Part shown: in pieces, positions 1 to 6,175 of the stretch
Position numbering within the stretch: the stretch's first letter is position 1
Layout: each line of letters starts with the position of its first letter
Assembly: GCF_013386825.1 (NCBI RefSeq)
Contig: NZ_JACARC010000027.1
Coordinates: forward strand, 1 to 64,000
DNA length: 64,000 bases
Direction: 5' to 3'
Origin: Pseudomonas sp. IPO3778
GTDB taxonomy: Bacteria > Pseudomonadota > Gammaproteobacteria > Pseudomonadales > Pseudomonadaceae
Program-made: the position numbers and the translations under genes
Notes under the pieces: model-generated
Told to the model about the DNA's origin: nothing
What the model saw: the letters and a program-made list of their open reading frames with translations, nothing else
Databases searched by the model: none

Positions 1-636
1 GTTCATCGCCAAGGTGGTTTTACCCATCGCCGGGCGACCAGCGATGATGATCAGTTGCTCAGGCTTGAGCCCTTGCAGCTTCTCGTCCAAATCCTCGATG
101 CCCGTAGAAAGGCCGTCGATGCCCTCCCCCCGGTCAGCACGCGACTGCAAGACTTCGATGTAGTCGTCCAGAATGTCAGAAGCTTTTAGCACCTCGGATG
201 TGGCTGACTGGCCATCAATGGCCTGCGCCTCGGCCTGCACCGCCGCGACCTTGTCTACTGTCGGCTGGTCGCTGTGGGCAATCTCATTAATTCGATTGCT
301 CAGTTCGATCATCGCCCTGTCGAGGCTGCGCTCACGAACGGTGGCGGCATAGGAGGCGGCATTGGCAGCGCTTGGGGTGTTTCGGGTTACCTCGGCTGCA
401 TAGGCAACCGCATTGTCACCGCTCGGCAACGTGCTCAGGTACAGGCCTACGGTTACCGCGTCAGCCGGCTTACTTTCGCCGTGCAGCGCCATGATGCCCC
501 GGTAGAGCGCGGCGTTATCGTCGTAGTAAAAGTCATCAACTGTGAGGTCAGCGCTGAGAATGTCGATCAGTTCCGGACGGAGGAACATCGCGCCAAGAAC
601 GCCATGTTCAGCCTCAACGCTGTAAGGGTCACGCAT
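1..636 (-). CDS. dnaB: Replicative DNA helicase, DnaB type (prophage), 3' part missing
   Basis: The 212 visible codons match the DnaB family: an N-terminal primase-interaction domain (opening VEAEHGVLGAMF, then RPELIDIL) followed by the start of the RecA-like motor, ending just after the Walker A motif GRPAMGKTT at the window edge. DnaB unwinds DNA ahead of the fork and is loaded by the initiator encoded just upstream. The ATG at 636 overlaps the stop of the initiator gene by 8 bases, so the two are translationally coupled. It is the last visible gene of the leftward prophage operon and is cut by the window start, so Walker B and the DNA-binding loops cannot be checked. A chromosomal DnaB is unlikely because the neighbours are all phage genes. 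Confidence 0.93.
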   Translation of the reverse strand, partial: MRDPYSVEAEHGVLGAMFLRPELIDILSADLTVDDFYYDDNAALYRGIMALHGESKPADAVTVGLYLSTLPSGDNAVAYAAEVTRNTPSAANAASYAATVRERSLDRAMIELSNRINEIAHSDQPTVDKVAAVQAEAQAIDGQSATSEVLKASDILDDYIEVLQSRADRGEGIDGLSTGIEDLDEKLQGLKPEQLIIIAGRPAMGKTTLAMN

Positions 637-1339
637 TGTAATTACCCTCCACGACTTTCACGAAGTTGCTCGGTTTGATCAACCAATCGAACGTCGCCCG
701 AAAAGGCTTAGCCCCATCCCGGCCCTCACCCTCCCCCATCAGGAATGAACTCGAAGCAACCAGCGCGAAGAACTCAGCCCAAAAATCCAAATCCTGATGA
801 ACCGAGCTTTCGTTCCAGCGGGCCGCGATCTTCGTCACTCGGTCTTTGGTGAGCATCGCAACCTGAGGGAGAGCAGGAAGTGTTTTGTTGAACAGGTCGA
901 CGATTGCTTGAGACGGGCACTTCGGCTTCGAAACTTTCGCTGGTTGGTCACCGCCAACAAGAGGTGATGGTTCACTTGATGGTTCTCTTACGGTTCTGGG
1001 TGCAGCTGCTGCGGGGGTTTTTGTCGTGAGCTGCGGGGGTGGCGGTGCATCTGGTGCGGAGTGCATATCTTGCGGGGGTGCATATGCTGCGGGGGTAAGG
1101 GTGTACATGGTCGAGCGACCCATCCTTTCACGGACGGACAATATGTTCGCTTGCCCTAACCACTTGATGGCGCCCTGAACGGTCCTTTCGGCAAGGCAAG
1201 TGCGTTCAGCGATACGAGCCACCGACGGCCAGCAAACACCTTCGTCGTTTGCATTGTCAGCCAGCGATATCAGGACAGCCTTCTGCGGGCCGCTCATGCG
1301 TTGCAGCGGCCAGCACAGGCTCATGATGATGGTGCTCAT
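629..1339 (-). CDS. Phage replication initiator, winged-helix N-terminus (lambda O-like)
   Basis: 236 residues. The N-terminal ~90 residues form a helix-turn-helix domain of the kind found in phage initiators (WPLQRMSGPQKAVLISLAD, then WPSVARIAERT and AERTVQGAIKWL). A Pro/Ala-rich linker follows at about residues 95-150, then a C-terminal domain with FDWLIKPSNF, typical of proteins that hand over the helicase. The ATG at 1339 is preferred over the upstream ATG at 1390 because it overlaps the stop of the preceding gene as ATGA and has AGGA upstream. DnaB follows with an 8-base overlap. The linker DNA carries repeated nonamers (see the iteron entry), so the gene probably contains the phage origin, as lambda O does. 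The family role is established; origin binding is inferred. Confidence 0.8.
   Translation of the reverse strand: MSTIIMSLCWPLQRMSGPQKAVLISLADNANDEGVCWPSVARIAERTCLAERTVQGAIKWLGQANILSVRERMGRSTMYTLTPAAYAPPQDMHSAPDAPPPPQLTTKTPAAAAPRTVREPSSEPSPLVGGDQPAKVSKPKCPSQAIVDLFNKTLPALPQVAMLTKDRVTKIAARWNESSVHQDLDFWAEFFALVASSSFLMGEGEGRDGAKPFRATFDWLIKPSNFVKVVEGNYNA
1010..1096. repeat. Iteron array, probable prophage replication origin
   Basis: The nonamer TGCGGGGGT occurs exactly at 1010-1018, 1032-1040, 1071-1079 and 1088-1096, with a degenerate copy TGCGGAGTG at 1055-1063. Spacing between neighbours is 16-23 bases. A fifth exact copy lies at 1540-1548, near the start of the upstream gene. The array falls in the linker-coding part of the initiator gene, the same place as ori in lambda O. 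Origin function is inferred. Confidence 0.6.
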
Positions 1340-1563
1340 GCGGAAACATCCTGGGCAGGTGCCAGGGACGCCTTCAAGTAATCGAGACATTCCCGGCGGA
1401 ATTGAGACTTGGATGCATGCGAGTACTGGCCGCTGATCATAAGGGCGGCATTCATCGCTGCGGATTGATTGGTGACTGCATGTCGAGACACCTTTTCAGG
1501 CGCGTCAGAAAGTGTCGCGACATCGCCTGAACTATTGACTGCGGGGGTGTTTTTGATCATCAT
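1336..1563 (-). CDS. Small prophage protein, unknown function
   Basis: 75 residues, no family recognised. GAGG lies upstream of ATG at 1563 and the stop overlaps the initiator start by 4 bases (ATGA), so the gene belongs to the leftward replication operon. Composition is mixed and soluble, with the basic stretch KSQFRRECLDYLKASL near the C-terminus. It contains one copy of the TGCGGGGGT nonamer near its 5' end, encoding TPAV. The position between Cro-side small genes and the initiator fits an accessory early protein, but nothing in the sequence assigns a job. Confidence 0.6.
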   Translation of the reverse strand: MMIKNTPAVNSSGDVATLSDAPEKVSRHAVTNQSAAMNAALMISGQYSHASKSQFRRECLDYLKASLAPAQDVSA

Positions 1564-1587
1564 CGACCTCGCTAAAACGTTGCACTG

Positions 1588-1612
1588 AACCGCCCTGCCA
1601 GGCGGTTTTTTT
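1588..1612 (+). terminator. Intrinsic terminator, plus-strand polarity
   Basis: Arms AACCGCC (1588-1594) and GGCGGTT (1601-1607) with a 6-base loop are followed by a T run to 1612. The T run is only on the plus strand, opposite to the leftward operon, so it would stop transcription entering the plus-strand cargo gene at 1699 from the left. It may mark the edge of an inserted moron. Confidence 0.55.
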
Positions 1613-1698
1613 ATGCCTACGATTCAGGCGTTATAGGTGTCCGGCACATCCGTGGTAACTTTTTGTTTCCACACAACAAGGCCCTGGAGGCCGGACAT

Positions 1699-2205
1699 AT
1701 GAAATTGGATAGAGAATTTCAGAGGCGCATCCTTGAAGCCTGCTCCGAGGCTTACCCGGGGTTCATTTCGGATGAGAGCTGGAACGAACTCACAGACCAA
1801 GTCGACGAACAGACGCTCGGTGCGAACTTCGTCTACCTCTACCAACATGGACTCATGGAAAAGGCCGTTGACATAGGGGTTGACGGGCACTACAGCTTTA
1901 ATCTTGGAGGCATGCGCTGCACCCAAAACGGAATGGACTTTCTCGCCGATGATGGTGGTCTCGGCGCCGTCTTGGGTGTCGTCACCATCAAGATTCACGG
2001 GGATACGCTCCGGGAGATCCTAGAAAGGAAAATCCTTGAGAGCGATACACCCCCAGCAGAGAAGAGTCGCCTCGTTCAAGGGCTGAAAGGACTCTCTGTC
2101 GAGGCCACAAAACACCTGACATTGAAATTACTGGACAAGGGACTGGAGCATCTGCCGGGAGCAGTTGCGCTAATTGGTACGTACCTTCAGCAAAACTATC
2201 GGTGA
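1699..2205 (+). CDS. Prophage cargo protein of unknown function, opposite to operon
   Basis: 168 residues starting at ATG 1699 behind a strong GGAGG; the longer upstream ATG at 1663 lacks such a site. The protein looks globular: an acidic N-terminal half (SWNELTDQVDEQ) with a winged-helix-like pattern, then a C-terminal helical part with alternating hydrophobic and charged residues. No family is recognised with certainty. It runs against the leftward prophage operon, so it is probably transcribed from its own promoter in the lysogen, as morons are. Its 3' 218 bases overlap antisense with the minus-strand ORF 1988-2398. The clear ribosome site and protein-like composition favour this strand as the real gene in 1699-2205. 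Confidence 0.65.
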   Translation: MKLDREFQRRILEACSEAYPGFISDESWNELTDQVDEQTLGANFVYLYQHGLMEKAVDIGVDGHYSFNLGGMRCTQNGMDFLADDGGLGAVLGVVTIKIHGDTLREILERKILESDTPPAEKSRLVQGLKGLSVEATKHLTLKLLDKGLEHLPGAVALIGTYLQQNYR

Positions 2206-2398
2206 TACCGGTTTTCGCCAGCTCAAACTTGGCGTAACCCATCTTCGAGCGCTGCCCGCCAACCTCCCCCCACAGCTCGAGCCAAAACTCAGGGATGGTC
2301 AGCCCCGCAATCGAGGGAATGATTTCCGTGCTAGCCGGGCTGCAACGCCCAGCAAAGGAAACCTGCACGACTTGGCTTTGCGTGATCTCGGTTGTCAT
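1988..2398 (-). CDS. Leftward-operon protein, C-terminus possibly replaced
   Basis: 136-residue ORF with an excellent ribosome site (GGAGAAGGGG just before ATG 2398), collinear with the other leftward genes. Residues 1-64 (through KFELAKTGI) are free of overlap and look like a folded beta-rich segment (VVQVSFAGRC, EFWLELWGEV). The rest lies antisense to the plus-strand gene ending at 2205 and reads less convincingly. One explanation is that insertion of the plus-strand cargo gene cut the original 3' end. No family is recognised. I treat the start as reliable and the end as doubtful. Confidence 0.45.
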   Translation of the reverse strand: MTTEITQSQVVQVSFAGRCSPASTEIIPSIAGLTIPEFWLELWGEVGGQRSKMGYAKFELAKTGITDSFAEGTYQLAQLLPADAPVPCPVISMSGVLWPRQRVLSALERGDSSLLGVYRSQGFSFLGSPGAYPRES

Positions 2399-2436
2399 CC
2401 CCTTCTCCGTTATCTATTTGGTTGGGTGATTCGGTC

Positions 2437-2628
2437 TTACCGGCGGAACGCTTGAATAGCTCCCGGCATAGGTCTGGGTCTTGTTCGTTGGGCAAATATT
2501 TTTTGAATACCGCGCTTTGCGAGCTCGCAGGAAGTCATTCCGCGCTCAGCAGCCACAGCCTCTAAAAACTCCAAGTCTCCGCCCTCGACCAACTCCTCGA
2601 TGTCTGTGCCTTTTTCTTCATCTGGCAT
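2437..2628 (-). CDS. Small prophage protein, unknown
   Basis: 63 residues behind GGGAGAAC and ATG 2628. The N-terminal half is acidic (DIEELVEGGDLEFLEAVAAE); the C-terminal half is basic and Arg/Pro-rich (QRTRPRPMPGAIQAFRR), a charge split often seen in small nucleic-acid- or protein-binding phage factors. It sits in the leftward operon between the ribbon-helix-helix-like gene and the ORF at 1988-2398. No family assignment. Confidence 0.6.
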   Translation of the reverse strand: MPDEEKGTDIEELVEGGDLEFLEAVAAERGMTSCELAKRGIQKIFAQRTRPRPMPGAIQAFRR

Positions 2629-2675
2629 ATGTTCTCCCGCCCCTGAGGGTCCTTATTGGTCCCTACTGAAAGGCT

Positions 2676-2870
2676 TTATGCCGCGCTGCTGTTTCTTTTA
2701 AGCTCTGCTCTCAGATCGTCGATGTAGGCCTTCAAGGCCTCACGCATCAGTACCGACTTTTTGGTTCTGTGAACCCTCGCGAGATAAATGAATGCCCCTT
2801 CGTATTCATCGTCGAGCAGGACTTTCGATTGATTTGTGTTCTTACGATTTGGACGTGATTCTTCTGGCAT
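2676..2870 (-). CDS. Ribbon-helix-helix-like small DNA-binding protein
   Basis: 64 residues with AAGGAG nine bases before ATG 2870. The pattern SKVLLDDEYEGAFIYLARVH, then RTKKSVLMREALKAYIDDL resembles the Arc/MetJ ribbon-helix-helix fold: a short beta strand, then two helices with a KSVLMREAL-type second helix. Such proteins bind operators as dimers. It follows the Cro-like gene in the leftward operon, where lambda-like phages often encode a second early regulator. Assignment is by pattern only. Confidence 0.6.
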   Translation of the reverse strand: MPEESRPNRKNTNQSKVLLDDEYEGAFIYLARVHRTKKSVLMREALKAYIDDLRAELKRNSSAA

Positions 2871-2902
2871 AGCGGTGTACTCCTTGCGGCTGATGAAAAG
2901 GT

Positions 2903-3088
2903 TTAGGTGGCTAGCTTCTGAAGCGCCTCTTGGTAGAGAGCCTCGATAGCTTTGCCGGTCTCATAACGAACCCCGGCACCTTTACTAGCCCGGTGAATGG
3001 TTGGCTGAGTTGTCTCAATGTGATCTGCAATCGCCTTCTGGGAAAAACCCATGGCGAATAAGCCGCTCAGCATTTGTTGAATCGTCAT
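2903..3088 (-). CDS. Cro-like helix-turn-helix repressor
   Basis: 61 residues from ATG 3088, preceded by GGAGG at ideal spacing; the longer ORF upstream reads back through the operators and is not credible. The helix-turn-helix is plain: FSQKAIADHIETTQPTIHRA, a QKAIAD helix 2 and QPTIHR recognition helix. It closely resembles the recognition region of the adjacent CI (KQPTVHRIV), as expected if both bind the same operators. It is the first gene of the PR-like transcript and diverges from the repressor gene across a 96-base operator region. Its expected role is to shut off the repressor promoter during lytic growth. Confidence 0.82.
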   Translation of the reverse strand: MTIQQMLSGLFAMGFSQKAIADHIETTQPTIHRASKGAGVRYETGKAIEALYQEALQKLAT

Positions 3089-3120
3089 AGGTGCCTCCAA
3101 CTCGGCGACGCATTGATTTA

Positions 3121-3176
3121 ATGATACGCGCACGTATTGGTCGAGGCAATACACTCCCGCGATACGTTTTTCTATT
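3121..3176 (-). promoter_or_regulatory. PR-like promoter with CI/Cro operators
   Basis: On the minus strand, -35 TTGCCT (3144-3149) and -10 TATCAT (3121-3126) are 17 bases apart. The spacer contains the palindrome GATACG-CGCA-CGTATT (3123-3138). A weaker second copy, GATACG with partner TCTATT, lies at 3161-3176 close to the repressor start. The consensus RATACG-N4-CGTATY recurs twice at 4274-4315, which supports these as operators. Strand is given for the Cro-side promoter. Confidence 0.75.
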
Positions 3177-3184
3177 GGTGGCAA

Positions 3185-3844
3185 ATGAGTATTGGGGAGC
3201 GGATTGGCGCTGAAATGGCTGCCAGGGGATGGAGCGAAGGTGAAATGGCGCGGCGGACGGGGCTCAAGCAACCGACCGTTCACCGGATTGTTGCTGGTGA
3301 ATCAAAATCGCCAAAGAGAGAAAACATCGAAAAGATTGCAAAGGCTCTTCGATTGCCAAGCAAATGGCTTTGGGATGGCGGCCCGCGGCCTGAATCGTCG
3401 TTGAATGATGAATCCAACGTGGTATCCGGCCCACCAATCACCACGCCTGCTCGAAGGATCGACATCATGGGTACCGCGCAGATGGGCCCCGATGGGCATT
3501 GGGTCGGGCTCGAAGATGCCGGTGGATTTGTTGAAACATGGTCGCGCGATTCTGATGCCTATGCCCTGCTCCTTCGAGGCGACTCAATGGCTCCGGCGAT
3601 TCGCAGCGGATGGATTGCTGTCTGCGAACCGAACCACAGACTCGTACCTGGCGAGTATGTAATGGTCACCACGACTGACGGCCAAAGCATGGTCAAAGAA
3701 TTACTGTTCCATAACGAAAAAGAAGTCAGCCTAATGTCGATCAACGCTGCCTATGAGCGCCGTACAGTGCCTTGGACAGAAATCGAAACCATTCACTACG
3801 TGGGCGCAATTCTAGGTCCTAGCAAAGTGCTAGGCAGAATATAG
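3185..3844 (+). CDS. CI-type prophage repressor, S24 peptidase family
   Basis: 219 residues. Residues 1-60 are an XRE helix-turn-helix (MARRTGLKQPTVHRIVAGES). Residues ~95-219 are a LexA/CI S24 domain with nucleophile Ser134 in RGDSMAP and general base Lys171 in SMVKEL. By family knowledge it holds the prophage silent and self-cleaves when RecA is activated. No canonical Ala-Gly cleavage bond is obvious; the linker reads MGTAQMGPDG. The start at 3185 is chosen because the upstream ATG at 3137 lies within the operator region. It diverges from the Cro-like gene and is followed by an SOS-box gene. Its probable operators are the RATACG-N4-CGTATY palindromes on both sides. Confidence 0.92.
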   Translation: MSIGERIGAEMAARGWSEGEMARRTGLKQPTVHRIVAGESKSPKRENIEKIAKALRLPSKWLWDGGPRPESSLNDESNVVSGPPITTPARRIDIMGTAQMGPDGHWVGLEDAGGFVETWSRDSDAYALLLRGDSMAPAIRSGWIAVCEPNHRLVPGEYVMVTTTDGQSMVKELLFHNEKEVSLMSINAAYERRTVPWTEIETIHYVGAILGPSKVLGRI

Positions 3845-3908
3845 CCGCTACCGAAATTGCCTATTCTGTCCAGACGTTAGACATAACAAATGTTTCATTT
3901 CTAAGTTA

Positions 3909-3949
3909 TTGTCAATTCTCTGGCGCCAAAATACTGTATAAAAAAACAG
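3909..3949 (+). promoter_or_regulatory. SOS (LexA-box) promoter
   Basis: TTGTCA (3909-3914) and TACTGT (3932-3937) are spaced 17 bases as a sigma-70 promoter. Overlapping the -10 is a perfect LexA-box pattern CTG-N10-CAG at 3934-3949 with an AT-only centre. LexA bound here would block RNA polymerase. The promoter is 16 bases before the DUF1654 gene. Confidence 0.75.
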
Positions 3950-3964
3950 TACAAGAGACTCATA

Positions 3965-4216
3965 ATGGCAAAGGCTAACTCGATACCGCCGGCGACTCAA
4001 ACCACATATGGCGCGCTAGGTGTGCGCCTTCAGGCAATCATCAATTCCCCAAAAGCGCAGAAAGCTAAGGCTGCCCTCCTGGAGCGAATGCCCAGCGACA
4101 GGCCGGAAGACTGGGATCAGTTGTTGGAAGAGATCGCCGAGAACGAGAACGTAACGATCGCACATCGAGATGATGGACTGATCCAGCTTTTCTGGACTGT
4201 ACCGAAAGAAGACTGA
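3965..4216 (+). CDS. DUF1654 family protein under SOS control
   Basis: 83 residues matching the Pseudomonas DUF1654 family: YGALGVRLQAIINSPKAQKA, then PEDWDQLLEEIAENENVTI and a C-terminal DDGLIQLFW strand. The family's biochemical function is not known. Here it lies between the repressor and the PL-like promoter, the position of lambda rexAB, with its own LexA-box promoter and its own terminator, so it is a self-contained SOS-inducible unit. The ribosome site is modest (AAGAG before ATG 3965). A role in SOS-triggered induction, as anti-repressor or host-takeover factor, is a reasonable inference but not shown by sequence. Confidence 0.85.
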   Translation: MAKANSIPPATQTTYGALGVRLQAIINSPKAQKAKAALLERMPSDRPEDWDQLLEEIAENENVTIAHRDDGLIQLFWTVPKED

Positions 4217-4233
4217 AACCCCGATATCTCTTT

Positions 4234-4256
4234 GCCCGCCAAGTGCGGGCTTTTTT
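4234..4256 (+). terminator. Intrinsic terminator of the DUF1654 gene
   Basis: GCCCGC (4234-4239), a 5-base loop and GCGGGC (4245-4250) are followed by six T. It lies 18 bases after the DUF1654 stop and immediately before the PL-like operators, insulating the two units. Confidence 0.88.
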
Positions 4257-4271
4257 GTGCCCTGAGAAAAA

Positions 4272-4317
4272 TTGATACGCAAACGTATTGACGAGGATCA
4301 ATACGCTGACGTATCGT
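4272..4317 (+). promoter_or_regulatory. PL-like early promoter with two operators
   Basis: Two near-identical palindromes, GATACG-CAAA-CGTATT (4274-4289) and AATACG-CTGA-CGTATC (4300-4315), sit 26 bases apart. They overlap a promoter with -35 TTGACG (4288-4293) and -10 TATCGT (4312-4317), 18-base spacer. The palindromes match the one in the PR-like region, so the same repressor should close both promoters. Everything on the plus strand from 4622 to 14810 lies downstream. Confidence 0.75.
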
Positions 4318-4621
4318 TAGCTCATCGCGGCGACTTACGAGGGTCTGCGAAGGGGCTACGCCCTGCCGCTCTTTAGTCGCATAGCTTCAAAGAATAGGCA
4401 GCGATGAACCGGCCTTAACGGTTCAGAGGGTTGGCAACTGACCCGGGTGTGCAGCGTAAAGCACCAAGACGAGTTATCCAGCGGGAGAACAAGCCGAAAG
4501 GCCCGCGGCTGGAGTGACATTTGATTCAAGCCGGTGACCGATGCCAGTAGCGGGTCACGGCGCCACAGATTTACTGATGCCGCTTCTATGAGGCGGCATT
4601 GGAAATCAACGGAGATGGAAA
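4318..4621 (+). promoter_or_regulatory. Untranslated early leader with boxA and hairpins (antitermination candidate)
   Basis: About 300 bases with no convincing ORF. It contains CGCTCTTTA at 4367-4375, identical to the consensus boxA of bacterial antitermination sites. Downstream is a perfect hairpin, GAACCG/CGGTTC (4406-4424, 7-base loop), and another, ATGCCGC/GCGGCAT (4577-4599). A rho-independent terminator lies further on inside the same operon (5655-5686), so some read-through mechanism would be useful. Whether this is a nut-like site for a phage protein, an RNA-only put-like element or a small RNA cannot be decided here. Confidence 0.5.
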
Positions 4622-4846
4622 ATGAAGAAGTGGCTGATTTTCAACATGCACGAAGGCAGACAAATCGGCGAGCGCCTTGGATATGAAGATCGTGATATCG
4701 CCGAACGTTGCGCAAAAAACTACAGCACGCTGGCCGGCAACTGGTATGCCGAAATCGGTGTATTCGAACTGGTCAGCAAAGCGAAGTTTGCGCCGCAAGG
4801 CGATTTAACAAGGCTTGATGATCCAGCCCAGGATAAGGCGGGTTGA
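4622..4846 (+). CDS. Small prophage early protein, unknown
   Basis: 74 residues, first gene after the early leader, with GGAG before ATG 4622. The opening MKKWLIFNMHEGRQIGERLG and aromatic-rich NWYAEIGVFELV suggest a compact alpha/beta fold, with a charged tail. No family recognised. First genes behind a PL-like promoter commonly encode antiterminators or host-inhibition factors; here the sequence gives no support for either. Confidence 0.65.
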   Translation: MKKWLIFNMHEGRQIGERLGYEDRDIAERCAKNYSTLAGNWYAEIGVFELVSKAKFAPQGDLTRLDDPAQDKAG

Positions 4847-4918
4847 TTAAGCATCGGGTCTTTTCACTGATGCACCTGGTTACCCGGGTGCATTGGGAAA
4901 ACAACCGGAGACAGCAGC

Positions 4919-5191
4919 ATGCAAATCAATCAGCAGAAAACGGTGCAAGTCGATGTGACTGAGCTGCACCTGCACATCAAGGTGTGGGACGGATTCACCG
5001 CAGATCTGAAGGATGCTCAGGGCGCAGACGCGGGCGGTTACACAGACTACGTACCGGACTTCTTCCCGGGTAAGCATTACGGCGACTACCTGATCCTGAA
5101 CATCGACCTGGAGACAGGCCAGATCAAAAACTGGAAGAAGCCAGTCGCCGCCGACATCGAAAAGATGATCGAAGCGAGCGACGACGACTGA
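4919..5191 (+). CDS. Small prophage protein, unknown
   Basis: 90 residues behind GGAGA and ATG 4919. It begins with a strand-like segment (KTVQVDVTELHLHIKVWDGF), has a Tyr/Pro/Gly-rich middle (YVPDFFPGKHYGDYL) and a C-terminal strand-helix (LILNIDLETGQIKNW) ending in acidic residues. It looks soluble, and I recognise no domain. It is the second gene of the early operon. Confidence 0.65.
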   Translation: MQINQQKTVQVDVTELHLHIKVWDGFTADLKDAQGADAGGYTDYVPDFFPGKHYGDYLILNIDLETGQIKNWKKPVAADIEKMIEASDDD

Positions 5192-5476
5192 TCAGCCAGC
5201 GCCACGACAGCCTGTCGTTAACTGCCCGAGGCCCTGGTACTCCCCAGCACCTGGCTGCATCGGAGTGTGATCTGAATGCGCAGGCTGATGCGCACCTGTG
5301 AGCGGATAGCGTGTAACGAACCCCACGACAGGGAGTAAGTGTCGTGAATCGGGCCACAGCACATGCAAAGCCGCCTTGAACGAAGCCGGAGATCAGCGCC
5401 GGCCAGATCACACCCCGATGCGGACGACCAATACCGCTATGCGGCCACCTGCATCAACCACCCACTGGAGAACACC
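5192..5476 (+). other. Intergenic stretch in the early operon, possibly structured
   Basis: About 285 bases without a credible gene. It has several short inverted repeats, for example TGCGCA on both sides of a 6-base loop near 5276-5293, but no T run and no recognised RNA family. It may be untranslated leader for the next small ORF or remnant sequence. Confidence 0.3.
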
Positions 5477-5620
5477 ATGCTCCAACTGATCCTGATCGGC
5501 GTCGCGCTGAGTTATGAGAGGCCAGAACCTCGAGTGCTTGCAAGCGTGCCAGGCGATCAAGTGCGCTTCCATCGCGAGGCCTGGCGAAGTACTGCCGGGG
5601 TCGCGGCGTTCTGGCGCTGA
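5477..5620 (+). CDS. Possible small protein or fragment
   Basis: 47 codons from ATG 5477 with a good TGGAGA ribosome site. It opens with a hydrophobic stretch (MLQLILIGVALSY) and then turns Arg-rich without clear structure. Another frame from 5514 gives a Cys-containing reading (ECLQACQAIKCASIARPG), and the switch from good to poor composition near 5515 would fit a frameshifted gene. A terminator follows at 5655. The existence of a functional product is uncertain. Confidence 0.35.
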   Translation: MLQLILIGVALSYERPEPRVLASVPGDQVRFHREAWRSTAGVAAFWR

Positions 5621-5654
5621 CGGTCCCGCCAAAAACTCAAACCACTGCATCTGT

Positions 5655-5686
5655 GAAAGGCCCGAACGTCCACGGGCCTTTCTTTT
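5655..5686 (+). terminator. Intrinsic terminator inside the early operon
   Basis: A perfect 10-base stem GAAAGGCCCG (5655-5664) and CGGGCCTTTC (5673-5682) with an 8-base loop and a following T tract. It separates the first early genes from those at 5786 onward, so either it is read through after antitermination or the later genes have another promoter. Confidence 0.85.
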
Positions 5687-5785
5687 GCGCGCGTTTATCC
5701 GTCAGCACCCTCCCCTGCGCCCAACGGTAACCAGCAGGCGGTCAGGTTGCTGACGAATAAACGCAACCCACACCGAGGATCAATC

Positions 5786-6058
5786 ATGCATCCATCATTT
5801 CAAGAACGCATCGATGAACTTGGCGTGCTTCTTCGTAAAACCCACGCCGCGCGAGTTGATTTCTTCGAGCGCATTAAGCGCGTCATGCCCACCAAAAAGG
5901 TTCGCTTCCAAGTGTCCAGTGAAAGCGGCGGCATGTATCGGGTGATTGATCTGAGCACCGGCAAGACGCGGGCTTTCCGCGAAACCTTCAAGGCCGCATA
6001 CGACATCGCGCTTCAGTTCGAAGATAAGGCCAATCGCCTTCCTGGCGGTGCCCCGTGA
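5786..6058 (+). CDS. Small prophage protein, unknown
   Basis: 90 residues from ATG 5786 with GAGGA upstream; the in-frame ATG at 5747 has no ribosome site. The protein is basic, with an N-terminal helix (FQERIDELGVLLRKTHAARV), a strand-rich middle (VRFQVSSESGGMYRVIDLSTGKTRAF) and a C-terminal helix, somewhat like small nucleic-acid-binding folds. No family recognised. Its TGA overlaps a possible GTG-initiated 28-codon ORF. Confidence 0.6.
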   Translation: MHPSFQERIDELGVLLRKTHAARVDFFERIKRVMPTKKVRFQVSSESGGMYRVIDLSTGKTRAFRETFKAAYDIALQFEDKANRLPGGAP

Positions 6059-6141
6059 TCGGCGTACCGATGGCCAACCCGCGGATGTTTCGGAACGAGA
6101 GTTTGGCGGAGCTACAGCGGGAGCCGGGTGATGAGATCTAG
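6055..6141 (+). CDS. Possible 28-residue coupled ORF
   Basis: A GTG at 6055 overlaps the preceding stop as GTGA and opens a 28-codon frame ending at TAG 6139-6141; an internal ATG at 6070 gives 23 residues (MANPRMFRNESLAELQREPG). Coupling by a 4-base overlap is common in this operon, but the peptide has no recognisable features. It may be the stump of a gene interrupted by the cargo inserted after 6142. Confidence 0.3.
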   Translation: MIGVPMANPRMFRNESLAELQREPGDEI

Positions 6142-6175
6142 AGCCGCTAAGGCAAGTTAAGATCGGTCACCTATT

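Noticed and set aside
1624-1998. 124-codon minus-strand ORF inside the leftward operon region
   Set aside because: It mirrors the plus-strand gene 1699-2205, which has the strong ribosome site and better protein composition.
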